From contig NZ_AUTC01000055.1 of NCBI RefSeq assembly GCF_001461695.1, positions 1 through 64,000 of the forward strand: a DNA stretch of 64,000 nt. Direction: 5' to 3'. This DNA comes from Sinorhizobium fredii USDA 205. GTDB lineage: Bacteria > Pseudomonadota > Alphaproteobacteria > Rhizobiales > Rhizobiaceae. A program made the position numbers and the translations under genes. How positions within the stretch are numbered: the first letter of the stretch is position 1; the number at the start of each line of letters is the position of its first letter. Shown piece by piece: positions 18,247-27,269 of this stretch. The notes beneath the pieces were generated by a model. That model was not told the origin of the DNA, searched no databases, and was given only the letters and a program-made list of their open reading frames with translations.

Positions 18247-18919
18247 CGAACAACTGCCGCTCGTCTTCGGCCATGACCCGGCAACCGGCCGGGAGGATTT
18301 GCTCGTTTCCGATCGCCTCAGCGCAGCCATTGCGATTGTCGATCACTGGCCGGAGTGGCCGTCTCCGATCGTTATCATCGCCGGACCGGTCGGCTCGGGG
18401 AAGTCGCACCTCGCCAACATCTGGCGCGAAAGGTCGGACGCGGTGGCAATCCACCCCGTCGCCGGCTCGAATGCCGCCGACATCGCCGCCTTCAAGCCGG
18501 TGCTCTTCGAGGACGTCGACCGGCAGGGTTTCGACGACACGGCGCTCTTCCATGTCATCAACAGCGTCCGGCAAAACGGGACGGCGCTTCTGATGACCTC
18601 GCGGCTATGGCCGATGTCCTGGGCGGTAACGCTTCCGGATCTCAAGTCCCGGCTGAAGGCGGCGACCGTCGTCGAGATCGGCGAACCGGACGACGAACTC
18701 CTGACGCAGGTGCTCTTCAAGCTTTTCGCCGATCGCCAGTTGCTCGTCGACGAGCGTTTCGTGGCCTATATAGTCAATCGGATGGAGCGATCGCTTGAGG
18801 CGGCGCAGACGCTCGTTGAGCGAATGGATCATCTGGCGCTCGCGCGCGGCACGCGGCTGACGCGTGCCCTTGCGGCGGAAGTCTTGGAAGAACTTGCAAA
18901 TGCCCGTCGGTCCGATTGA
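18230..18919 (+). CDS. hdaA: Regulatory inactivation of DnaA protein HdaA (DnaA-like AAA+)
   Basis: 229 aa. An N-terminal clamp-binding-like segment (NEQLPLVFG, resembling QLxLxF) precedes a DnaA-type AAA+ module with Walker A (GPVGSGKSH) and a Walker B-like PVLFEDVDR. It has no DNA-binding domain IV. This is the alphaproteobacterial Hda/HdaA layout, which with the beta clamp promotes DnaA-ATP hydrolysis to prevent re-initiation. The ATG at 18230 lies inside the end of perM. Its position before ppk-ppx is conserved in rhizobia. Confidence 0.9.
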   Translation: MTRRPNEQLPLVFGHDPATGREDLLVSDRLSAAIAIVDHWPEWPSPIVIIAGPVGSGKSHLANIWRERSDAVAIHPVAGSNAADIAAFKPVLFEDVDRQGFDDTALFHVINSVRQNGTALLMTSRLWPMSWAVTLPDLKSRLKAATVVEIGEPDDELLTQVLFKLFADRQLLVDERFVAYIVNRMERSLEAAQTLVERMDHLALARGTRLTRALAAEVLEELANARRSD

Positions 18920-18977
18920 CTGTCACAGAACCGTCGTCAAACTGGGATAGCTCGTTCATCCGGAGCAATGGGGTCTG

Positions 18978-21170
18978 ATGGGAATGGATAACGCGACGTC
19001 TGCAATCACCGAACAAAAGGCGCCTGCGGAGCAACTTGATCTTCTCACGAGCCCGGAGCGCTTCATCAACCGCGAGTTCTCGTGGCTTCAGTTCAACCGC
19101 CGGGTGCTCGAGGAAACGCTGAACACCGCGCATCCGCTCCTGGAACGCGTCCGCTTCCTGTCGATTTCCGCCGCCAACCTTGACGAATTCTTCATGGTTC
19201 GTGTCGCCGGCCTCGAGGGCCAGGTGCGCTCCGGCGTGTCATTGCGCAGTCCCGACGGCAAGACGCCGGTCGAACAGCTCGACGAGATCCTCAAGGAGAT
19301 CGACAATCTCCAGATGGAGCAGCAGGCCTCGCTCGCCGTCCTGCAGCAGTATCTCGCCAAGGAGGACATCCTCATCGTTCGGCCAGCCTCCCTGTCCGCC
19401 CAGGACAGAAGCTGGCTTGCCAATGAATTCAACCAGTCGATCTTCCCGGTGCTGACGCCGCTATCGATCGATCCGGCGCATCCGTTCCCGTTCATCCCGA
19501 ATCTCGGCTTCTCGATGGGCCTGCAGCTCGTCAGCAAGACCGGCCGCGAGCCGATGACGGCGCTGTTGCGCCTGCCGGTGGCGCTTGACCGGTTCGTCCG
19601 CCTGCCGGACGTCAAGAACGTCATCCGCTACTTCACCCTCGAAGATGTCGTCGGGCAGTTCATCGACCGCCTGTTCCCGGGCTATGAGGTTCAGGGGTCC
19701 GGTACGTTCCGCATCATCCGCGACAGCGATATCGAGGTCGAGGAAGAGGCCGAAGACCTGGTGCGCCTGTTCGAGACGGCCTTGAAGCGCCGCCGCCGCG
19801 GGTCGGTGATCCGCATCGAGACCGACTCCGAAATGCCCGCTTCGCTCCGCCAGTTCGTCGTCCACGAGCTCGGCGTTCCCGACAACCGCGTCGCCGTGCT
19901 GCCCGGGCTTCTCGCCCTCAACACGCTTTCCGAAATCACCAAGGCGCCGCGCGAGGATCTGCGTTTCGAGCCCTATAATCCGCGTTTCCCGGAACGCGTT
20001 CGCGAGCATGGCGGCGACTGCCTCGCCGCGATCCGCGAGAAGGACATGGTGGTCCACCATCCCTACGAGTCCTTCGACGTCGTGGTGCAGTTCCTGCTGC
20101 AGGCGGCGCGTGATCCCGACGTGCTGGCGATCAAGCAGACGCTCTACCGTACCTCCAACGACAGCCCGATCGTGCGCGCCCTGGTCGACGCCGCCGAGGC
20201 GGGCAAGTCGGTGACCGCGCTCGTCGAACTGAAGGCCCGGTTCGACGAGGAGGCGAACATCCGCTGGGCGCGCGACCTCGAGCGCGCCGGCGTCCAGGTG
20301 GTCTTCGGTTTCATCGAACTGAAGACGCACTCGAAAATGTCGATGGTCGTTCGCCGCGAGGAAGGCAAGCTCAGGACCTATTGCCATCTCGGCACTGGCA
20401 ACTATCACCCGGTCACGGCGAAGATCTATACTGACCTGTCCTTCTTCACCTGCAATCCGGTGATCGCCCACGACATGGCGAACATCTTCAACTTCATCAC
20501 CGGCTATGGCGAGCCGGAGGCGGGAATGAAGCTCGCCGTCTCGCCGCATACGATGCGTCCGCGCATCCTCAAGCACATCGACGAAGAGATTGCGCATGCC
20601 GAGGCGGGCCGGCCAGCGGCGATCTGGATGAAGATGAACTCGCTCGTCGACCCGGAAATCATCGACGCCCTCTACAAGGCCAGCCGTGCCGGCGTCGAGA
20701 TCGACCTCGTGGTGCGCGGCATCTGCTGCCTGCGTCCGCAGGTGCCGGGCCTCTCCGACAACATCCGTGTCAAGTCCATCGTCGGCCGCTTCCTCGAGCA
20801 TTCCCGGATATTCTGCTTCGGCAACGGCCACGGCCTGCCTTCGGAAAATGCGCTTGTTTATATCGGTTCGGCGGATATGATGCCGCGCAATCTGGATCGG
20901 CGGGTCGAGACGCTCGTGCCTCTCATCAACCGGACTGTGCACGAACAGGTAATTTCGCAGATCATGCTGGGCAATCTCATCGACAACCAGCAGAGCTACG
21001 AGATTCTTCCGGACGGCACGTCGCGCCGCATGGAAGTCGGCAAGGACACCGAGCCGTTCAACGCGCAGCATTATTTCATGACCAATCCCAGCCTCTCGGG
21101 CCGGGGTGAGGCTCTGAAGTCCAGTGCACCGAAGCTGATTGCCGGCTGGAAAAGCGGTTGGCGCAAGTAA
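18978..21170 (+). CDS. ppk1: Polyphosphate kinase 1
   Basis: 730 aa, full length. N-terminal domain opens [18 protein letters not shown]. The head domain and two phospholipase-D-like catalytic domains follow, with the autophosphorylated His in [11 protein letters not shown] and the second catalytic His region in [10 protein letters not shown]. It reversibly polymerises ATP gamma-phosphate into polyphosphate at the membrane. The downstream ppx start is only about 12 bp away, so synthesis and degradation enzymes are co-expressed. Confidence 0.97.
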   Translation: MGMDNATSAITEQKAPAEQLDLLTSPERFINREFSWLQFNRRVLEETLNTAHPLLERVRFLSISAANLDEFFMVRVAGLEGQVRSGVSLRSPDGKTPVEQLDEILKEIDNLQMEQQASLAVLQQYLAKEDILIVRPASLSAQDRSWLANEFNQSIFPVLTPLSIDPAHPFPFIPNLGFSMGLQLVSKTGREPMTALLRLPVALDRFVRLPDVKNVIRYFTLEDVVGQFIDRLFPGYEVQGSGTFRIIRDSDIEVEEEAEDLVRLFETALKRRRRGSVIRIETDSEMPASLRQFVVHELGVPDNRVAVLPGLLALNTLSEITKAPREDLRFEPYNPRFPERVREHGGDCLAAIREKDMVVHHPYESFDVVVQFLLQAARDPDVLAIKQTLYRTSNDSPIVRALVDAAEAGKSVTALVELKARFDEEANIRWARDLERAGVQVVFGFIELKTHSKMSMVVRREEGKLRTYCHLGTGNYHPVTAKIYTDLSFFTCNPVIAHDMANIFNFITGYGEPEAGMKLAVSPHTMRPRILKHIDEEIAHAEAGRPAAIWMKMNSLVDPEIIDALYKASRAGVEIDLVVRGICCLRPQVPGLSDNIRVKSIVGRFLEHSRIFCFGNGHGLPSENALVYIGSADMMPRNLDRRVETLVPLINRTVHEQVISQIMLGNLIDNQQSYEILPDGTSRRMEVGKDTEPFNAQHYFMTNPSLSGRGEALKSSAPKLIAGWKSGWRK

Positions 21171-21181
21171 ACTGGAATCGC

Positions 21182-22705
21182 ATGGTCGAATCTGAAGCGC
21201 AGGGGCGTCTGCCCGGCATCCGCCCGGTGTCCGTCGTGGACATCGGCTCAAACTCCATTCGCCTCGTGGTCTACGAGGGGCTCAGTCGAGCCCCCGCGGT
21301 GCTCTTCAATGAAAAGGTGATGTGCGGGCTCGGCAAGGGGATCGACGCGACCGGCCGGATGGAGGAGGAGAGCGTCCAGAGGGCGCTGAAGGCGCTGCAC
21401 CGCTTTCGTGCGCTGTCCGACCAGGCGCGTGCCACGCAAACCTATGTGCTGGCAACCGCCGCCGCGCGCGAGGCTTCGAACGGCGCAGCCTTCATCGAGA
21501 AGGCGGAAGCCATCCTTGACCAGAGGGTTCGCATCCTGACCGGCGAGGAGGAGGCCTATTACTCGGCCATGGGCGTCGTCAGCGGCTACCACGATCCGGA
21601 TGGCGTCGTCGGCGACCTCGGCGGCGGTTCGCTCGAACTGGTCGACGTCGAGGGCCGGCGGATCGGCAACGGGATAACCCTGCCGCTCGGCGGCATCCGC
21701 CTCTTCGAGCACAGCAATGGATCCTTGAGCCGGGCGCGCACGTGGGTGCGGAAGTTCATGAAGGGGGCGGATGTCCTGAGGCGCGGTACCGGGCGCACTT
21801 TCTACGCCGTCGGCGGTACCTGGCGCTCGATTGCCAAGCTGCAGATGGAAGCGCGCGACTACCCGCTGCACATGATGCAGGGCTACGAGATCTCCTATGA
21901 GGAGGCGATGGCGATCCTCGCCGAGGTGATAGAGCCCAAGGTCCTGAAGCCGTCGGCCTTTGCGACGATATCCAAGAGCCGTCGCAGCCTCTTGCCGTTC
22001 GGCGCCGTGACGATGCAGGAGGCGATCTCCATCATGAAACCGGAACGCATCTCGTTTTCCGCGCTCGGTGTTCGCGAAGGCTACCTCTACTCGCTGCTTT
22101 CCAACGAGGAACGCCTGCAGGACCCGTTGCTCACCGCAGCCGACGAGATCGCCATCCTGCGCGCCCGTTCCCCGGAACATGCCCGCGAACTTGCCGAATG
22201 GACCGGCCGCATGGTGCCGCATTTCGGCATCGTGGAAACGGACGAGGAGAGCCGTTACCGGCAGGCGGCCTGCCTGCTGGCGGACATCAGCTGGCGCGCG
22301 CATCCGGACTATCGCGGCCTGCAGGCGCTGAACATCATCGCCCACTCGGCCTTCACGGGGATCACCCATGCCGGCCGGGCCTATATCGCGCTCGCCAACT
22401 ACTATCGTTTCGAGGGGCTCAACGACGACGGCGCCACCAGCCCTCTCGCCGGCATCACGACGCCGCGCCTGCTGGAACTGGCGAAGCTGCTCGGCGGCCT
22501 GTTGCGGGTTGCCTATCAATTCTCCGCCTCCATGCCGGGTGTCGCCCGCCATCTCACCCTCAGACCATCGACGCGACCGGATGTCGATCTCGAATTCGTC
22601 GTGCCCGCGGCCTATCTCGATTTCGAAGGCGAACGCCTCGATGGCCGCCTGCAGCAACTGAGCCGTCTGACGGGCAAGAAACTCGCTTTCCACTTCGAGC
22701 GCTGA
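21182..22705 (+). CDS. ppx: Exopolyphosphatase / guanosine pentaphosphate phosphatase
   Basis: About 507 aa. ASKHA-fold Ppx/GppA with phosphate-binding loops VVDIGSNSIRLVVYE and GDLGGGSLELVDV and the catalytic Glu region GEEEAYYSAMGV. A C-terminal HD-like helical domain follows, as in long Ppx forms. The ATG at 21182 is preceded by TGGAATCGC. A TTG at 21158 inside the ppk end would add eight residues. It hydrolyses polyP ends and possibly pppGpp. Confidence 0.95.
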   Translation: MVESEAQGRLPGIRPVSVVDIGSNSIRLVVYEGLSRAPAVLFNEKVMCGLGKGIDATGRMEEESVQRALKALHRFRALSDQARATQTYVLATAAAREASNGAAFIEKAEAILDQRVRILTGEEEAYYSAMGVVSGYHDPDGVVGDLGGGSLELVDVEGRRIGNGITLPLGGIRLFEHSNGSLSRARTWVRKFMKGADVLRRGTGRTFYAVGGTWRSIAKLQMEARDYPLHMMQGYEISYEEAMAILAEVIEPKVLKPSAFATISKSRRSLLPFGAVTMQEAISIMKPERISFSALGVREGYLYSLLSNEERLQDPLLTAADEIAILRARSPEHARELAEWTGRMVPHFGIVETDEESRYRQAACLLADISWRAHPDYRGLQALNIIAHSAFTGITHAGRAYIALANYYRFEGLNDDGATSPLAGITTPRLLELAKLLGGLLRVAYQFSASMPGVARHLTLRPSTRPDVDLEFVVPAAYLDFEGERLDGRLQQLSRLTGKKLAFHFER

Positions 22706-22729
22706 GCGCCGCCGCCCATTGGGCGGTAG

Positions 22730-22765
22730 CGGTCGCGCGCGGATGTCCACGCGCGACCGTTTGGG
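22730..22765 (+). terminator. GC-rich hairpin between convergent ppx and phytase-like gene
   Basis: Stem CGGTCGCGCG (22730-22739) / CGCGCGACCG (22750-22759), then TTTGGG. A smaller GCCGCCC/GGGCGG stem lies just before. It sits between converging genes and probably ends ppk-ppx transcription, but the U-tract is short. Confidence 0.6.
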
Positions 22766-22766
22766 C

Positions 22767-24125
22767 CTATTCGGCCTTGAGGAATTCGCTGACGTCGAGC
22801 AGCACGAATTCATTGTCGTCCGCCTTGTCGAGCGCGCGCCCGGCGGAGAAGGGCAGATTGTTGTCGTTGCCGACGACGATATGCGTGTCGTCCACCCGAT
22901 CGACGTTCTCAATCGTCACGAAGGGCATGTCGTAGTAGCCGTCGCCGCCGCCCTGGCGCTTCCGGTTGTCCGGATCGGCGACCTTCAGGAGATCGATGTA
23001 GCCGATCTTTCGCACCGCCTTGCCGACGTTTTCCTCGGTCATCTCGATCTTGTAGATGCGCTTCAGCTTCGATCCGACCGCAAAGCAATCGGGCTTGGGT
23101 TCCTTGGGGTCGGCACAGGCCTTGTCGACGGCGCCGGCGCCGTTGTCGCGTTCGATCACCAGCGCCGTCTTTTCGTCGAGCATGTTGAAGTCGCCGATCG
23201 CCTCGCCGCCTTCGGCGAGCGGATAGAGCCAACTGCGCCCGGTCCAGTCCTTGCTTGCAGCATCGAGCTCGACGATGCGGAGCGCCGGACGGCCTTCCGC
23301 CTGCTCGACCGATTCACTGTCGATCCAGAGAGCCCCTTCGAGCAGACCGTAGAGCTTGGTGCCGTCCTTGGACAGCGCCAGACCTTCATAGCCACCGGAG
23401 CGCTTGAGGTTGAAGGCCGGGGTCTTCTTGGATGGGTCCGCCTGCAGAGCCAGCGTCGGATTGTCCGGCGAGAGCACCGGCTTGCCATCCACCAGCGTTG
23501 GGATGACGTCGGTGAGCTTGCCGCTCGTGTCGAATTTCAGGACATAGGGACCGAATTCTTCGCCGACCCAGAAACCGTCGGCGACCGGCTGGATCGACTC
23601 GACGTCGAAATCCCCGCCGGTCAGATAGCGGCTCGTGGAGCCTTCCATGACGATCGGGAAGGGAGCCTTGCGGTCGGGATCGGACAGGAAGACGGTTTCC
23701 AGGGCTTGGACCTTGCCTGCGTCCCAGTCGATCTTCACGTGATGAAGCATCAGCATGGCGTCGGTCGAATTGAGCTTGTTGCCGAAGCCGTTGTCCGAAA
23801 GGCTCCAGAAGGTGCCGTCCGGCATCGCCTTGATACCGGAAAAGCCTTGCATCGGCTGGCCGTTGAAGGGGAGCGACAGCCCGGTCGGCCGAACGCCGTC
23901 CTTGCCCGGCACGCTGCCCAGTTCCTGGGCACGCTTGCGGTCGGCGGTCGAGAACTTGCCGGAGGTCTTGAGGTAGTCGGCCGCATCCGCCGGCGCGGCG
24001 ATGATGGTATTGGCCGGAAGGATCGCATGCGCCTTCAGCGTCGCCGGAAAGGCCCTCTCCTCGGCGAGCGCGCTCGTCGACATCAAAAGCGTCAGCGTCA
24101 CGCCGGCAAGAAACGATTTCGTCAT
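22767..24125 (-). CDS. Secreted esterase-like phytase family protein
   Basis: About 452 aa from the ATG at 24125 (AGGGTGAACTTC ribosome site). Signal peptide MTKSFLAGVTLTLLMSTSALA is cut before EERAFPA. The mature part has the pattern of the esterase-like activity of phytase family: GFSGIKAMPDGTFWSLSDNG, IQPVADGFWVGEEFGPYV, GYEGLALSKDGTKLYGLLEG, which is a beta-propeller. Substrate unknown; family members are linked to phosphoester breakdown in periplasm or outside. Proximity to ppk/ppx is suggestive but the strands are opposed. Confidence 0.85.
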   Translation of the reverse strand: MTKSFLAGVTLTLLMSTSALAEERAFPATLKAHAILPANTIIAAPADAADYLKTSGKFSTADRKRAQELGSVPGKDGVRPTGLSLPFNGQPMQGFSGIKAMPDGTFWSLSDNGFGNKLNSTDAMLMLHHVKIDWDAGKVQALETVFLSDPDRKAPFPIVMEGSTSRYLTGGDFDVESIQPVADGFWVGEEFGPYVLKFDTSGKLTDVIPTLVDGKPVLSPDNPTLALQADPSKKTPAFNLKRSGGYEGLALSKDGTKLYGLLEGALWIDSESVEQAEGRPALRIVELDAASKDWTGRSWLYPLAEGGEAIGDFNMLDEKTALVIERDNGAGAVDKACADPKEPKPDCFAVGSKLKRIYKIEMTEENVGKAVRKIGYIDLLKVADPDNRKRQGGGDGYYDMPFVTIENVDRVDDTHIVVGNDNNLPFSAGRALDKADDNEFVLLDVSEFLKAE

Positions 24126-24323
24126 GAAGTTCACCCTGGGTTGGAGATCGGCACCGATCCCCGATAGGCGGCTTTGATGACGCTTGCTTGATGCTTGTTT
24201 GACAGCCCCGTGAAGCTTTGATGACAGCGGCAAGCCGTCCCGGCGCCGTGCACGAATGTTCAAGATCGGCGGCGATTTCCCGCGGTAAGCTGGCAGTCGT
24301 TGGCGGAGATCGGATTGCTCATC

Positions 24324-24731
24324 ATGTTCGAGACGAAATTTGCGATAGCCCTGCGCGATGACCTTGCCCAATGGCAGAAGCTGAATGTCACCGCCTTCCT
24401 GGCGACGGGCATTGCCGGGCAGAGGCCGGAGATCATCGGCGAGCCCTATCGCGACGCAGCGGGCAATGTTTACAATGCCTTGAGCATCCAGCCGATCATC
24501 GTGCTTTCGGCGGACGCCGCGACATTGAGCAATATCCAGAGACGCGCGCTCGAACGCAATATTCGAATCTCGCTCTATGTCGACGGCATGTTCTCGACCG
24601 GTCACGATCGTGCCAACCGCGAGGTTTTCTCACGGTCCGGACCGGACGAGGCCGCCATCGCGGGGATCGCCATCCATGCTGAACGGAAGCTCGTCGACAA
24701 GATCACTAAGGGCGCGAAACTGCACGGCTAG
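24324..24731 (+). CDS. DUF2000-family protein
   Basis: About 135 aa, small soluble protein opening MFETKFAIALRDDLAQWQKLNV and containing IIGEPYRDAAGNVYNAL, typical of DUF2000 (peptidyl-tRNA-hydrolase-like fold). No biochemical role is established that I know of. A TTG at 24300 could add eight residues. I prefer the ATG at 24324 because it gives the usual N-terminus. Lies alone between two minus-strand genes. Confidence 0.8.
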   Translation: MFETKFAIALRDDLAQWQKLNVTAFLATGIAGQRPEIIGEPYRDAAGNVYNALSIQPIIVLSADAATLSNIQRRALERNIRISLYVDGMFSTGHDRANREVFSRSGPDEAAIAGIAIHAERKLVDKITKGAKLHG

Positions 24732-24765
24732 AATTGCGCTCGGGAGGAAAGGCGCGGAACATTCC

Positions 24766-25833
24766 TCATCCCGAGTGATCTGCCGTCGCAATTTCGATCC
24801 GCGAATTAGGCAAGGGCGGGCCGCCGGCGTGAAGCGCGAAGACGCCGAGCTTCTGGCCACGCCCCTTGACCTCGTGCTCGCCGAGGTCTTCGCTTTTGAC
24901 GAAAGCGGGCAGGCGCAAGCGACGCAGCAGGTCGGCGGAAATCAGCACCTGCCGGTCGAGCGTCCGGCAGAGGCCTTCGAGACGCGCCGTCGTGTTCACG
25001 GTGTCGCCGAAATAGGTGATCTTGTGCCGGTCGACGCCGATTTCCGCGGCGACGATCGTTCCGCCGTGGAGCGCGGCGCGCAGCCGCGGCACTTCGCCGT
25101 AAACCTTGCGCCAGCGGGCCGCGGACGCTTCGACCTGGTCGAGAATGTCGAAGACGCAGCGAATGCAGGCGGCGTCCGCCACGGCGCGATCGAAGGACCA
25201 GGTGATGACTGCGGCGTCGCCGATATAGTCGTCGATGGATCCGCGATAGCGCAGGACCGGATCGGCGACCTCGGCAAACAGCTTTCCGAGATATTCCTGC
25301 ATCTTGAGGTCGCCGAAGCGCTCGGCGTAGGAGGTCGAGCCGGCGACATCGACAAACAGGAAGACGCGTTCCTCCTGCACTGGCTTGCGGTAGCGTCCCG
25401 TCAGCAGGCTCAGGAACACGTCGCGGCCGAGCAGTTCCCGCACCCGCAGGACAAAAATAATGGGACCGGAAACGACGAGCGCATAGATGAGCGCATTGAA
25501 GGACGGCACCATCGCGTCGCTCCAGGACTGCTGCAGCACGCCGGTCAGTTTCAGCGCCATCCCCGCCGCGACAAAGCCAAGATTTTCGACCGCGAAATAC
25601 ACGGCGACCGATGACAGAAGGAAGGCAGGCGTCGGAAAGCTGTGGATCGTCCGATAAAGGCGCCGGAGGATGATGTGTCGTTCGAAGGCAAGGACCGGCA
25701 TGCAGATAAAGACCGCATAGGTCGCGCCGATCAGCGCACCGTCGCCATAGACGACCCAGGCATAGGCCACGCCACTACCGGCGACCACCAGAAGCAACAG
25801 GATGAACTCGAGCGTGGAAAATCTCCAGCGCAT
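24766..25833 (-). CDS. Membrane-bound class III adenylate/guanylate cyclase
   Basis: About 355 aa. Four to five N-terminal membrane helices (residues about 8-140) precede a class III cyclase catalytic domain. Metal-binding Asp is in FLFVDVAGSTSYAERFGD and the second in YIGDAAVITW, with a late GDTVNTTARLEGL substrate/transition-state region. It makes cAMP (or cGMP) at the inner face of the membrane. Rhizobia carry many such cyclases and the input signal is unknown. A TTG at 25887 would lengthen it; the ATG at 25833 starts just before the first helix. Confidence 0.88.
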   Translation of the reverse strand: MRWRFSTLEFILLLLVVAGSGVAYAWVVYGDGALIGATYAVFICMPVLAFERHIILRRLYRTIHSFPTPAFLLSSVAVYFAVENLGFVAAGMALKLTGVLQQSWSDAMVPSFNALIYALVVSGPIIFVLRVRELLGRDVFLSLLTGRYRKPVQEERVFLFVDVAGSTSYAERFGDLKMQEYLGKLFAEVADPVLRYRGSIDDYIGDAAVITWSFDRAVADAACIRCVFDILDQVEASAARWRKVYGEVPRLRAALHGGTIVAAEIGVDRHKITYFGDTVNTTARLEGLCRTLDRQVLISADLLRRLRLPAFVKSEDLGEHEVKGRGQKLGVFALHAGGPPLPNSRIEIATADHSG

Positions 25834-25922
25834 GCGCGATGGCCCCGAAAATCGAAAATACCGAAAGGATAGCCGCGACTTGGACAACCCATCCGCAGCG
25901 ATGCGAACATCTGATCTTCGGC

Positions 25923-25966
25923 CTACAGCGCCGCGCGCCTTATCGGGCGCGCAAAGGTCGCTGTAG
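25923..25966. repeat. Rhizobial palindromic repeat, module A (RIME-like)
   Basis: 44-nt nested palindrome: outer arms CTACAGCG (25923-25930) / CGCTGTAG (25959-25966), inner arms GCGCGCC (25933-25939) / GGCGCGC (25946-25952), plus the fixed word AAAGGT. Same family as the copies near 32.1, 39.4, 49.4 and 53.9 kb. Located in the gap between the rnd stop and the cyclase start. Confidence 0.9.
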
Positions 25967-26037
25967 CGTCGGACCAGCTTTCGATTCGTCTGGCTAAGGC
26001 CGGATTCGGGCGGAAAGGTGTTGGCAGCCGCGGTCGT

Positions 26038-27189
26038 TCAACCGGGGATTTCCACTGCCTCGATCTTCTTTCCGACAAACCGAAGTGCCACTTCGCCATT
26101 GATGAGCTTCAGCGCCATGTCGCCGAACAGCTCCCGGCGCCAGCCTTTCAGCGCCGCGACGTCGGCCTTTTCGCCTTCGGCGGCGATCCGGTCGAGATCG
26201 TCGCTGCTGGCGATGATCTTGGCCGCCACGCCCTCCTTCTCGGAGATGAGCTTCAAGAGCACCTTGAGCATCTCGCCCGCTGCGGCCGCCCCCTCCGGTG
26301 TGTGATTCTGGCGGGGCAGGCGGGGCAGGTCGGTCTTCGGGATCGCCAGGGCCTCGGTCACCGCCTCGACGATCGCAGCGCCCGCGCTGGAGCGCTCCCA
26401 GCCCTTCGGAATGGTCCTCAGCCGGCCGAGCGCCTCCGCGTCCTTCGGCTGCTGCTGGGCAATCTCGTAGATCGCGTCGTCCTTGATGATTCGGCCGCGC
26501 GGCACGTTGCGCGCCCGCGCTTCGCGCTCGCGCCATGCGGCGATCTTCTGCAGAACCGCCAGTTCGATCGGCTTTCTGACGCGCATCTTCAGGCGCTGCC
26601 AGGCGTTCTCCGGATGAAGATCGTAGGTCTCGCGGCTTTCCAGAATTGCCATTTCCTCGGCGAGCCAGGAGGAGCGTCCTTCGCGTTCGAGCTCCGCTTT
26701 CAGGTAGTGGTAGATGTCCCTGAGATGCGTCACGTCGGCCAGCGCATATTCGAGCTGCTTGTCGCTGAGCGGCCGGCGGCTCCAGTCGGTGAAGCGCGAC
26801 GACTTGTCGATCTGCTCATTCTTGATGCGACTGACGAGTTGGTCATAGGAAACGCTGTCGCCGAAACCGCAGACCATCGCCGCAACTTGCGTGTCGAAGA
26901 GCGGATGCGGAATGAGGTTGCCGAGATGGTGAATGATCTCGATGTCCTGGCGCGCCGCGTGGAAGACCTTGACGACGTCGGCGTTGGCCATCAGCGCGAA
27001 GAACGAAGCGAGGTCGATCCCCGGGGCCATCGGATCGACGATCACCGCCGTATCGGGGCCTGCCATCTGGATCAGGCAGAGTTCGGGCCAGAACGTCGTC
27101 TCGCGCAGAAATTCCGTATCGATCGTGATGTAGCTCGAGAGGGCCAGCTCTTGGCAGGCGGCCTCCAGTTCTGCTGTCGTCTGAATCAT
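26038..27189 (-). CDS. rnd: Ribonuclease D
   Basis: 383 aa. DEDD-type 3'-5' exonuclease domain with ExoI as ITIDTEFLRE and ExoIII as QLEYALADVTHL (catalytic Tyr/Asp), followed by an HRDC domain (about 210-290, RIIKDDAIYEIAQQQP) and a second helical domain. Trims tRNA and other stable RNA 3' ends. Length matches E. coli-type RNase D. Start ATG at 27189; no good ribosome site is seen, so it may be leadered weakly. Confidence 0.95.
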   Translation of the reverse strand: MIQTTAELEAACQELALSSYITIDTEFLRETTFWPELCLIQMAGPDTAVIVDPMAPGIDLASFFALMANADVVKVFHAARQDIEIIHHLGNLIPHPLFDTQVAAMVCGFGDSVSYDQLVSRIKNEQIDKSSRFTDWSRRPLSDKQLEYALADVTHLRDIYHYLKAELEREGRSSWLAEEMAILESRETYDLHPENAWQRLKMRVRKPIELAVLQKIAAWREREARARNVPRGRIIKDDAIYEIAQQQPKDAEALGRLRTIPKGWERSSAGAAIVEAVTEALAIPKTDLPRLPRQNHTPEGAAAAGEMLKVLLKLISEKEGVAAKIIASSDDLDRIAAEGEKADVAALKGWRRELFGDMALKLINGEVALRFVGKKIEAVEIPG

Positions 27190-27234
27190 CGGGGCTTAAT
27201 TCACTGTGGCGAAAATGAGGCTTGAACCTTCCCT

Positions 27235-27262
27235 CTATAGTTTCGCTGCGGTCGTCTCAATC
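27235..27262 (-). promoter_or_regulatory. Possible promoter of rnd
   Basis: On the minus strand GATTGA (27262-27257) and CTATAG (27240-27235) lie 16 nt apart, about 46 bp before the rnd ATG. The -10 is good, the -35 weak. Confidence 0.35.
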
Positions 27263-27269
27263 GAAATTG

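Noticed and set aside
25923..25966. CRISPR-like repeats
   Set aside because: Copies are kilobases apart, palindromic and without regular spacers or cas genes.
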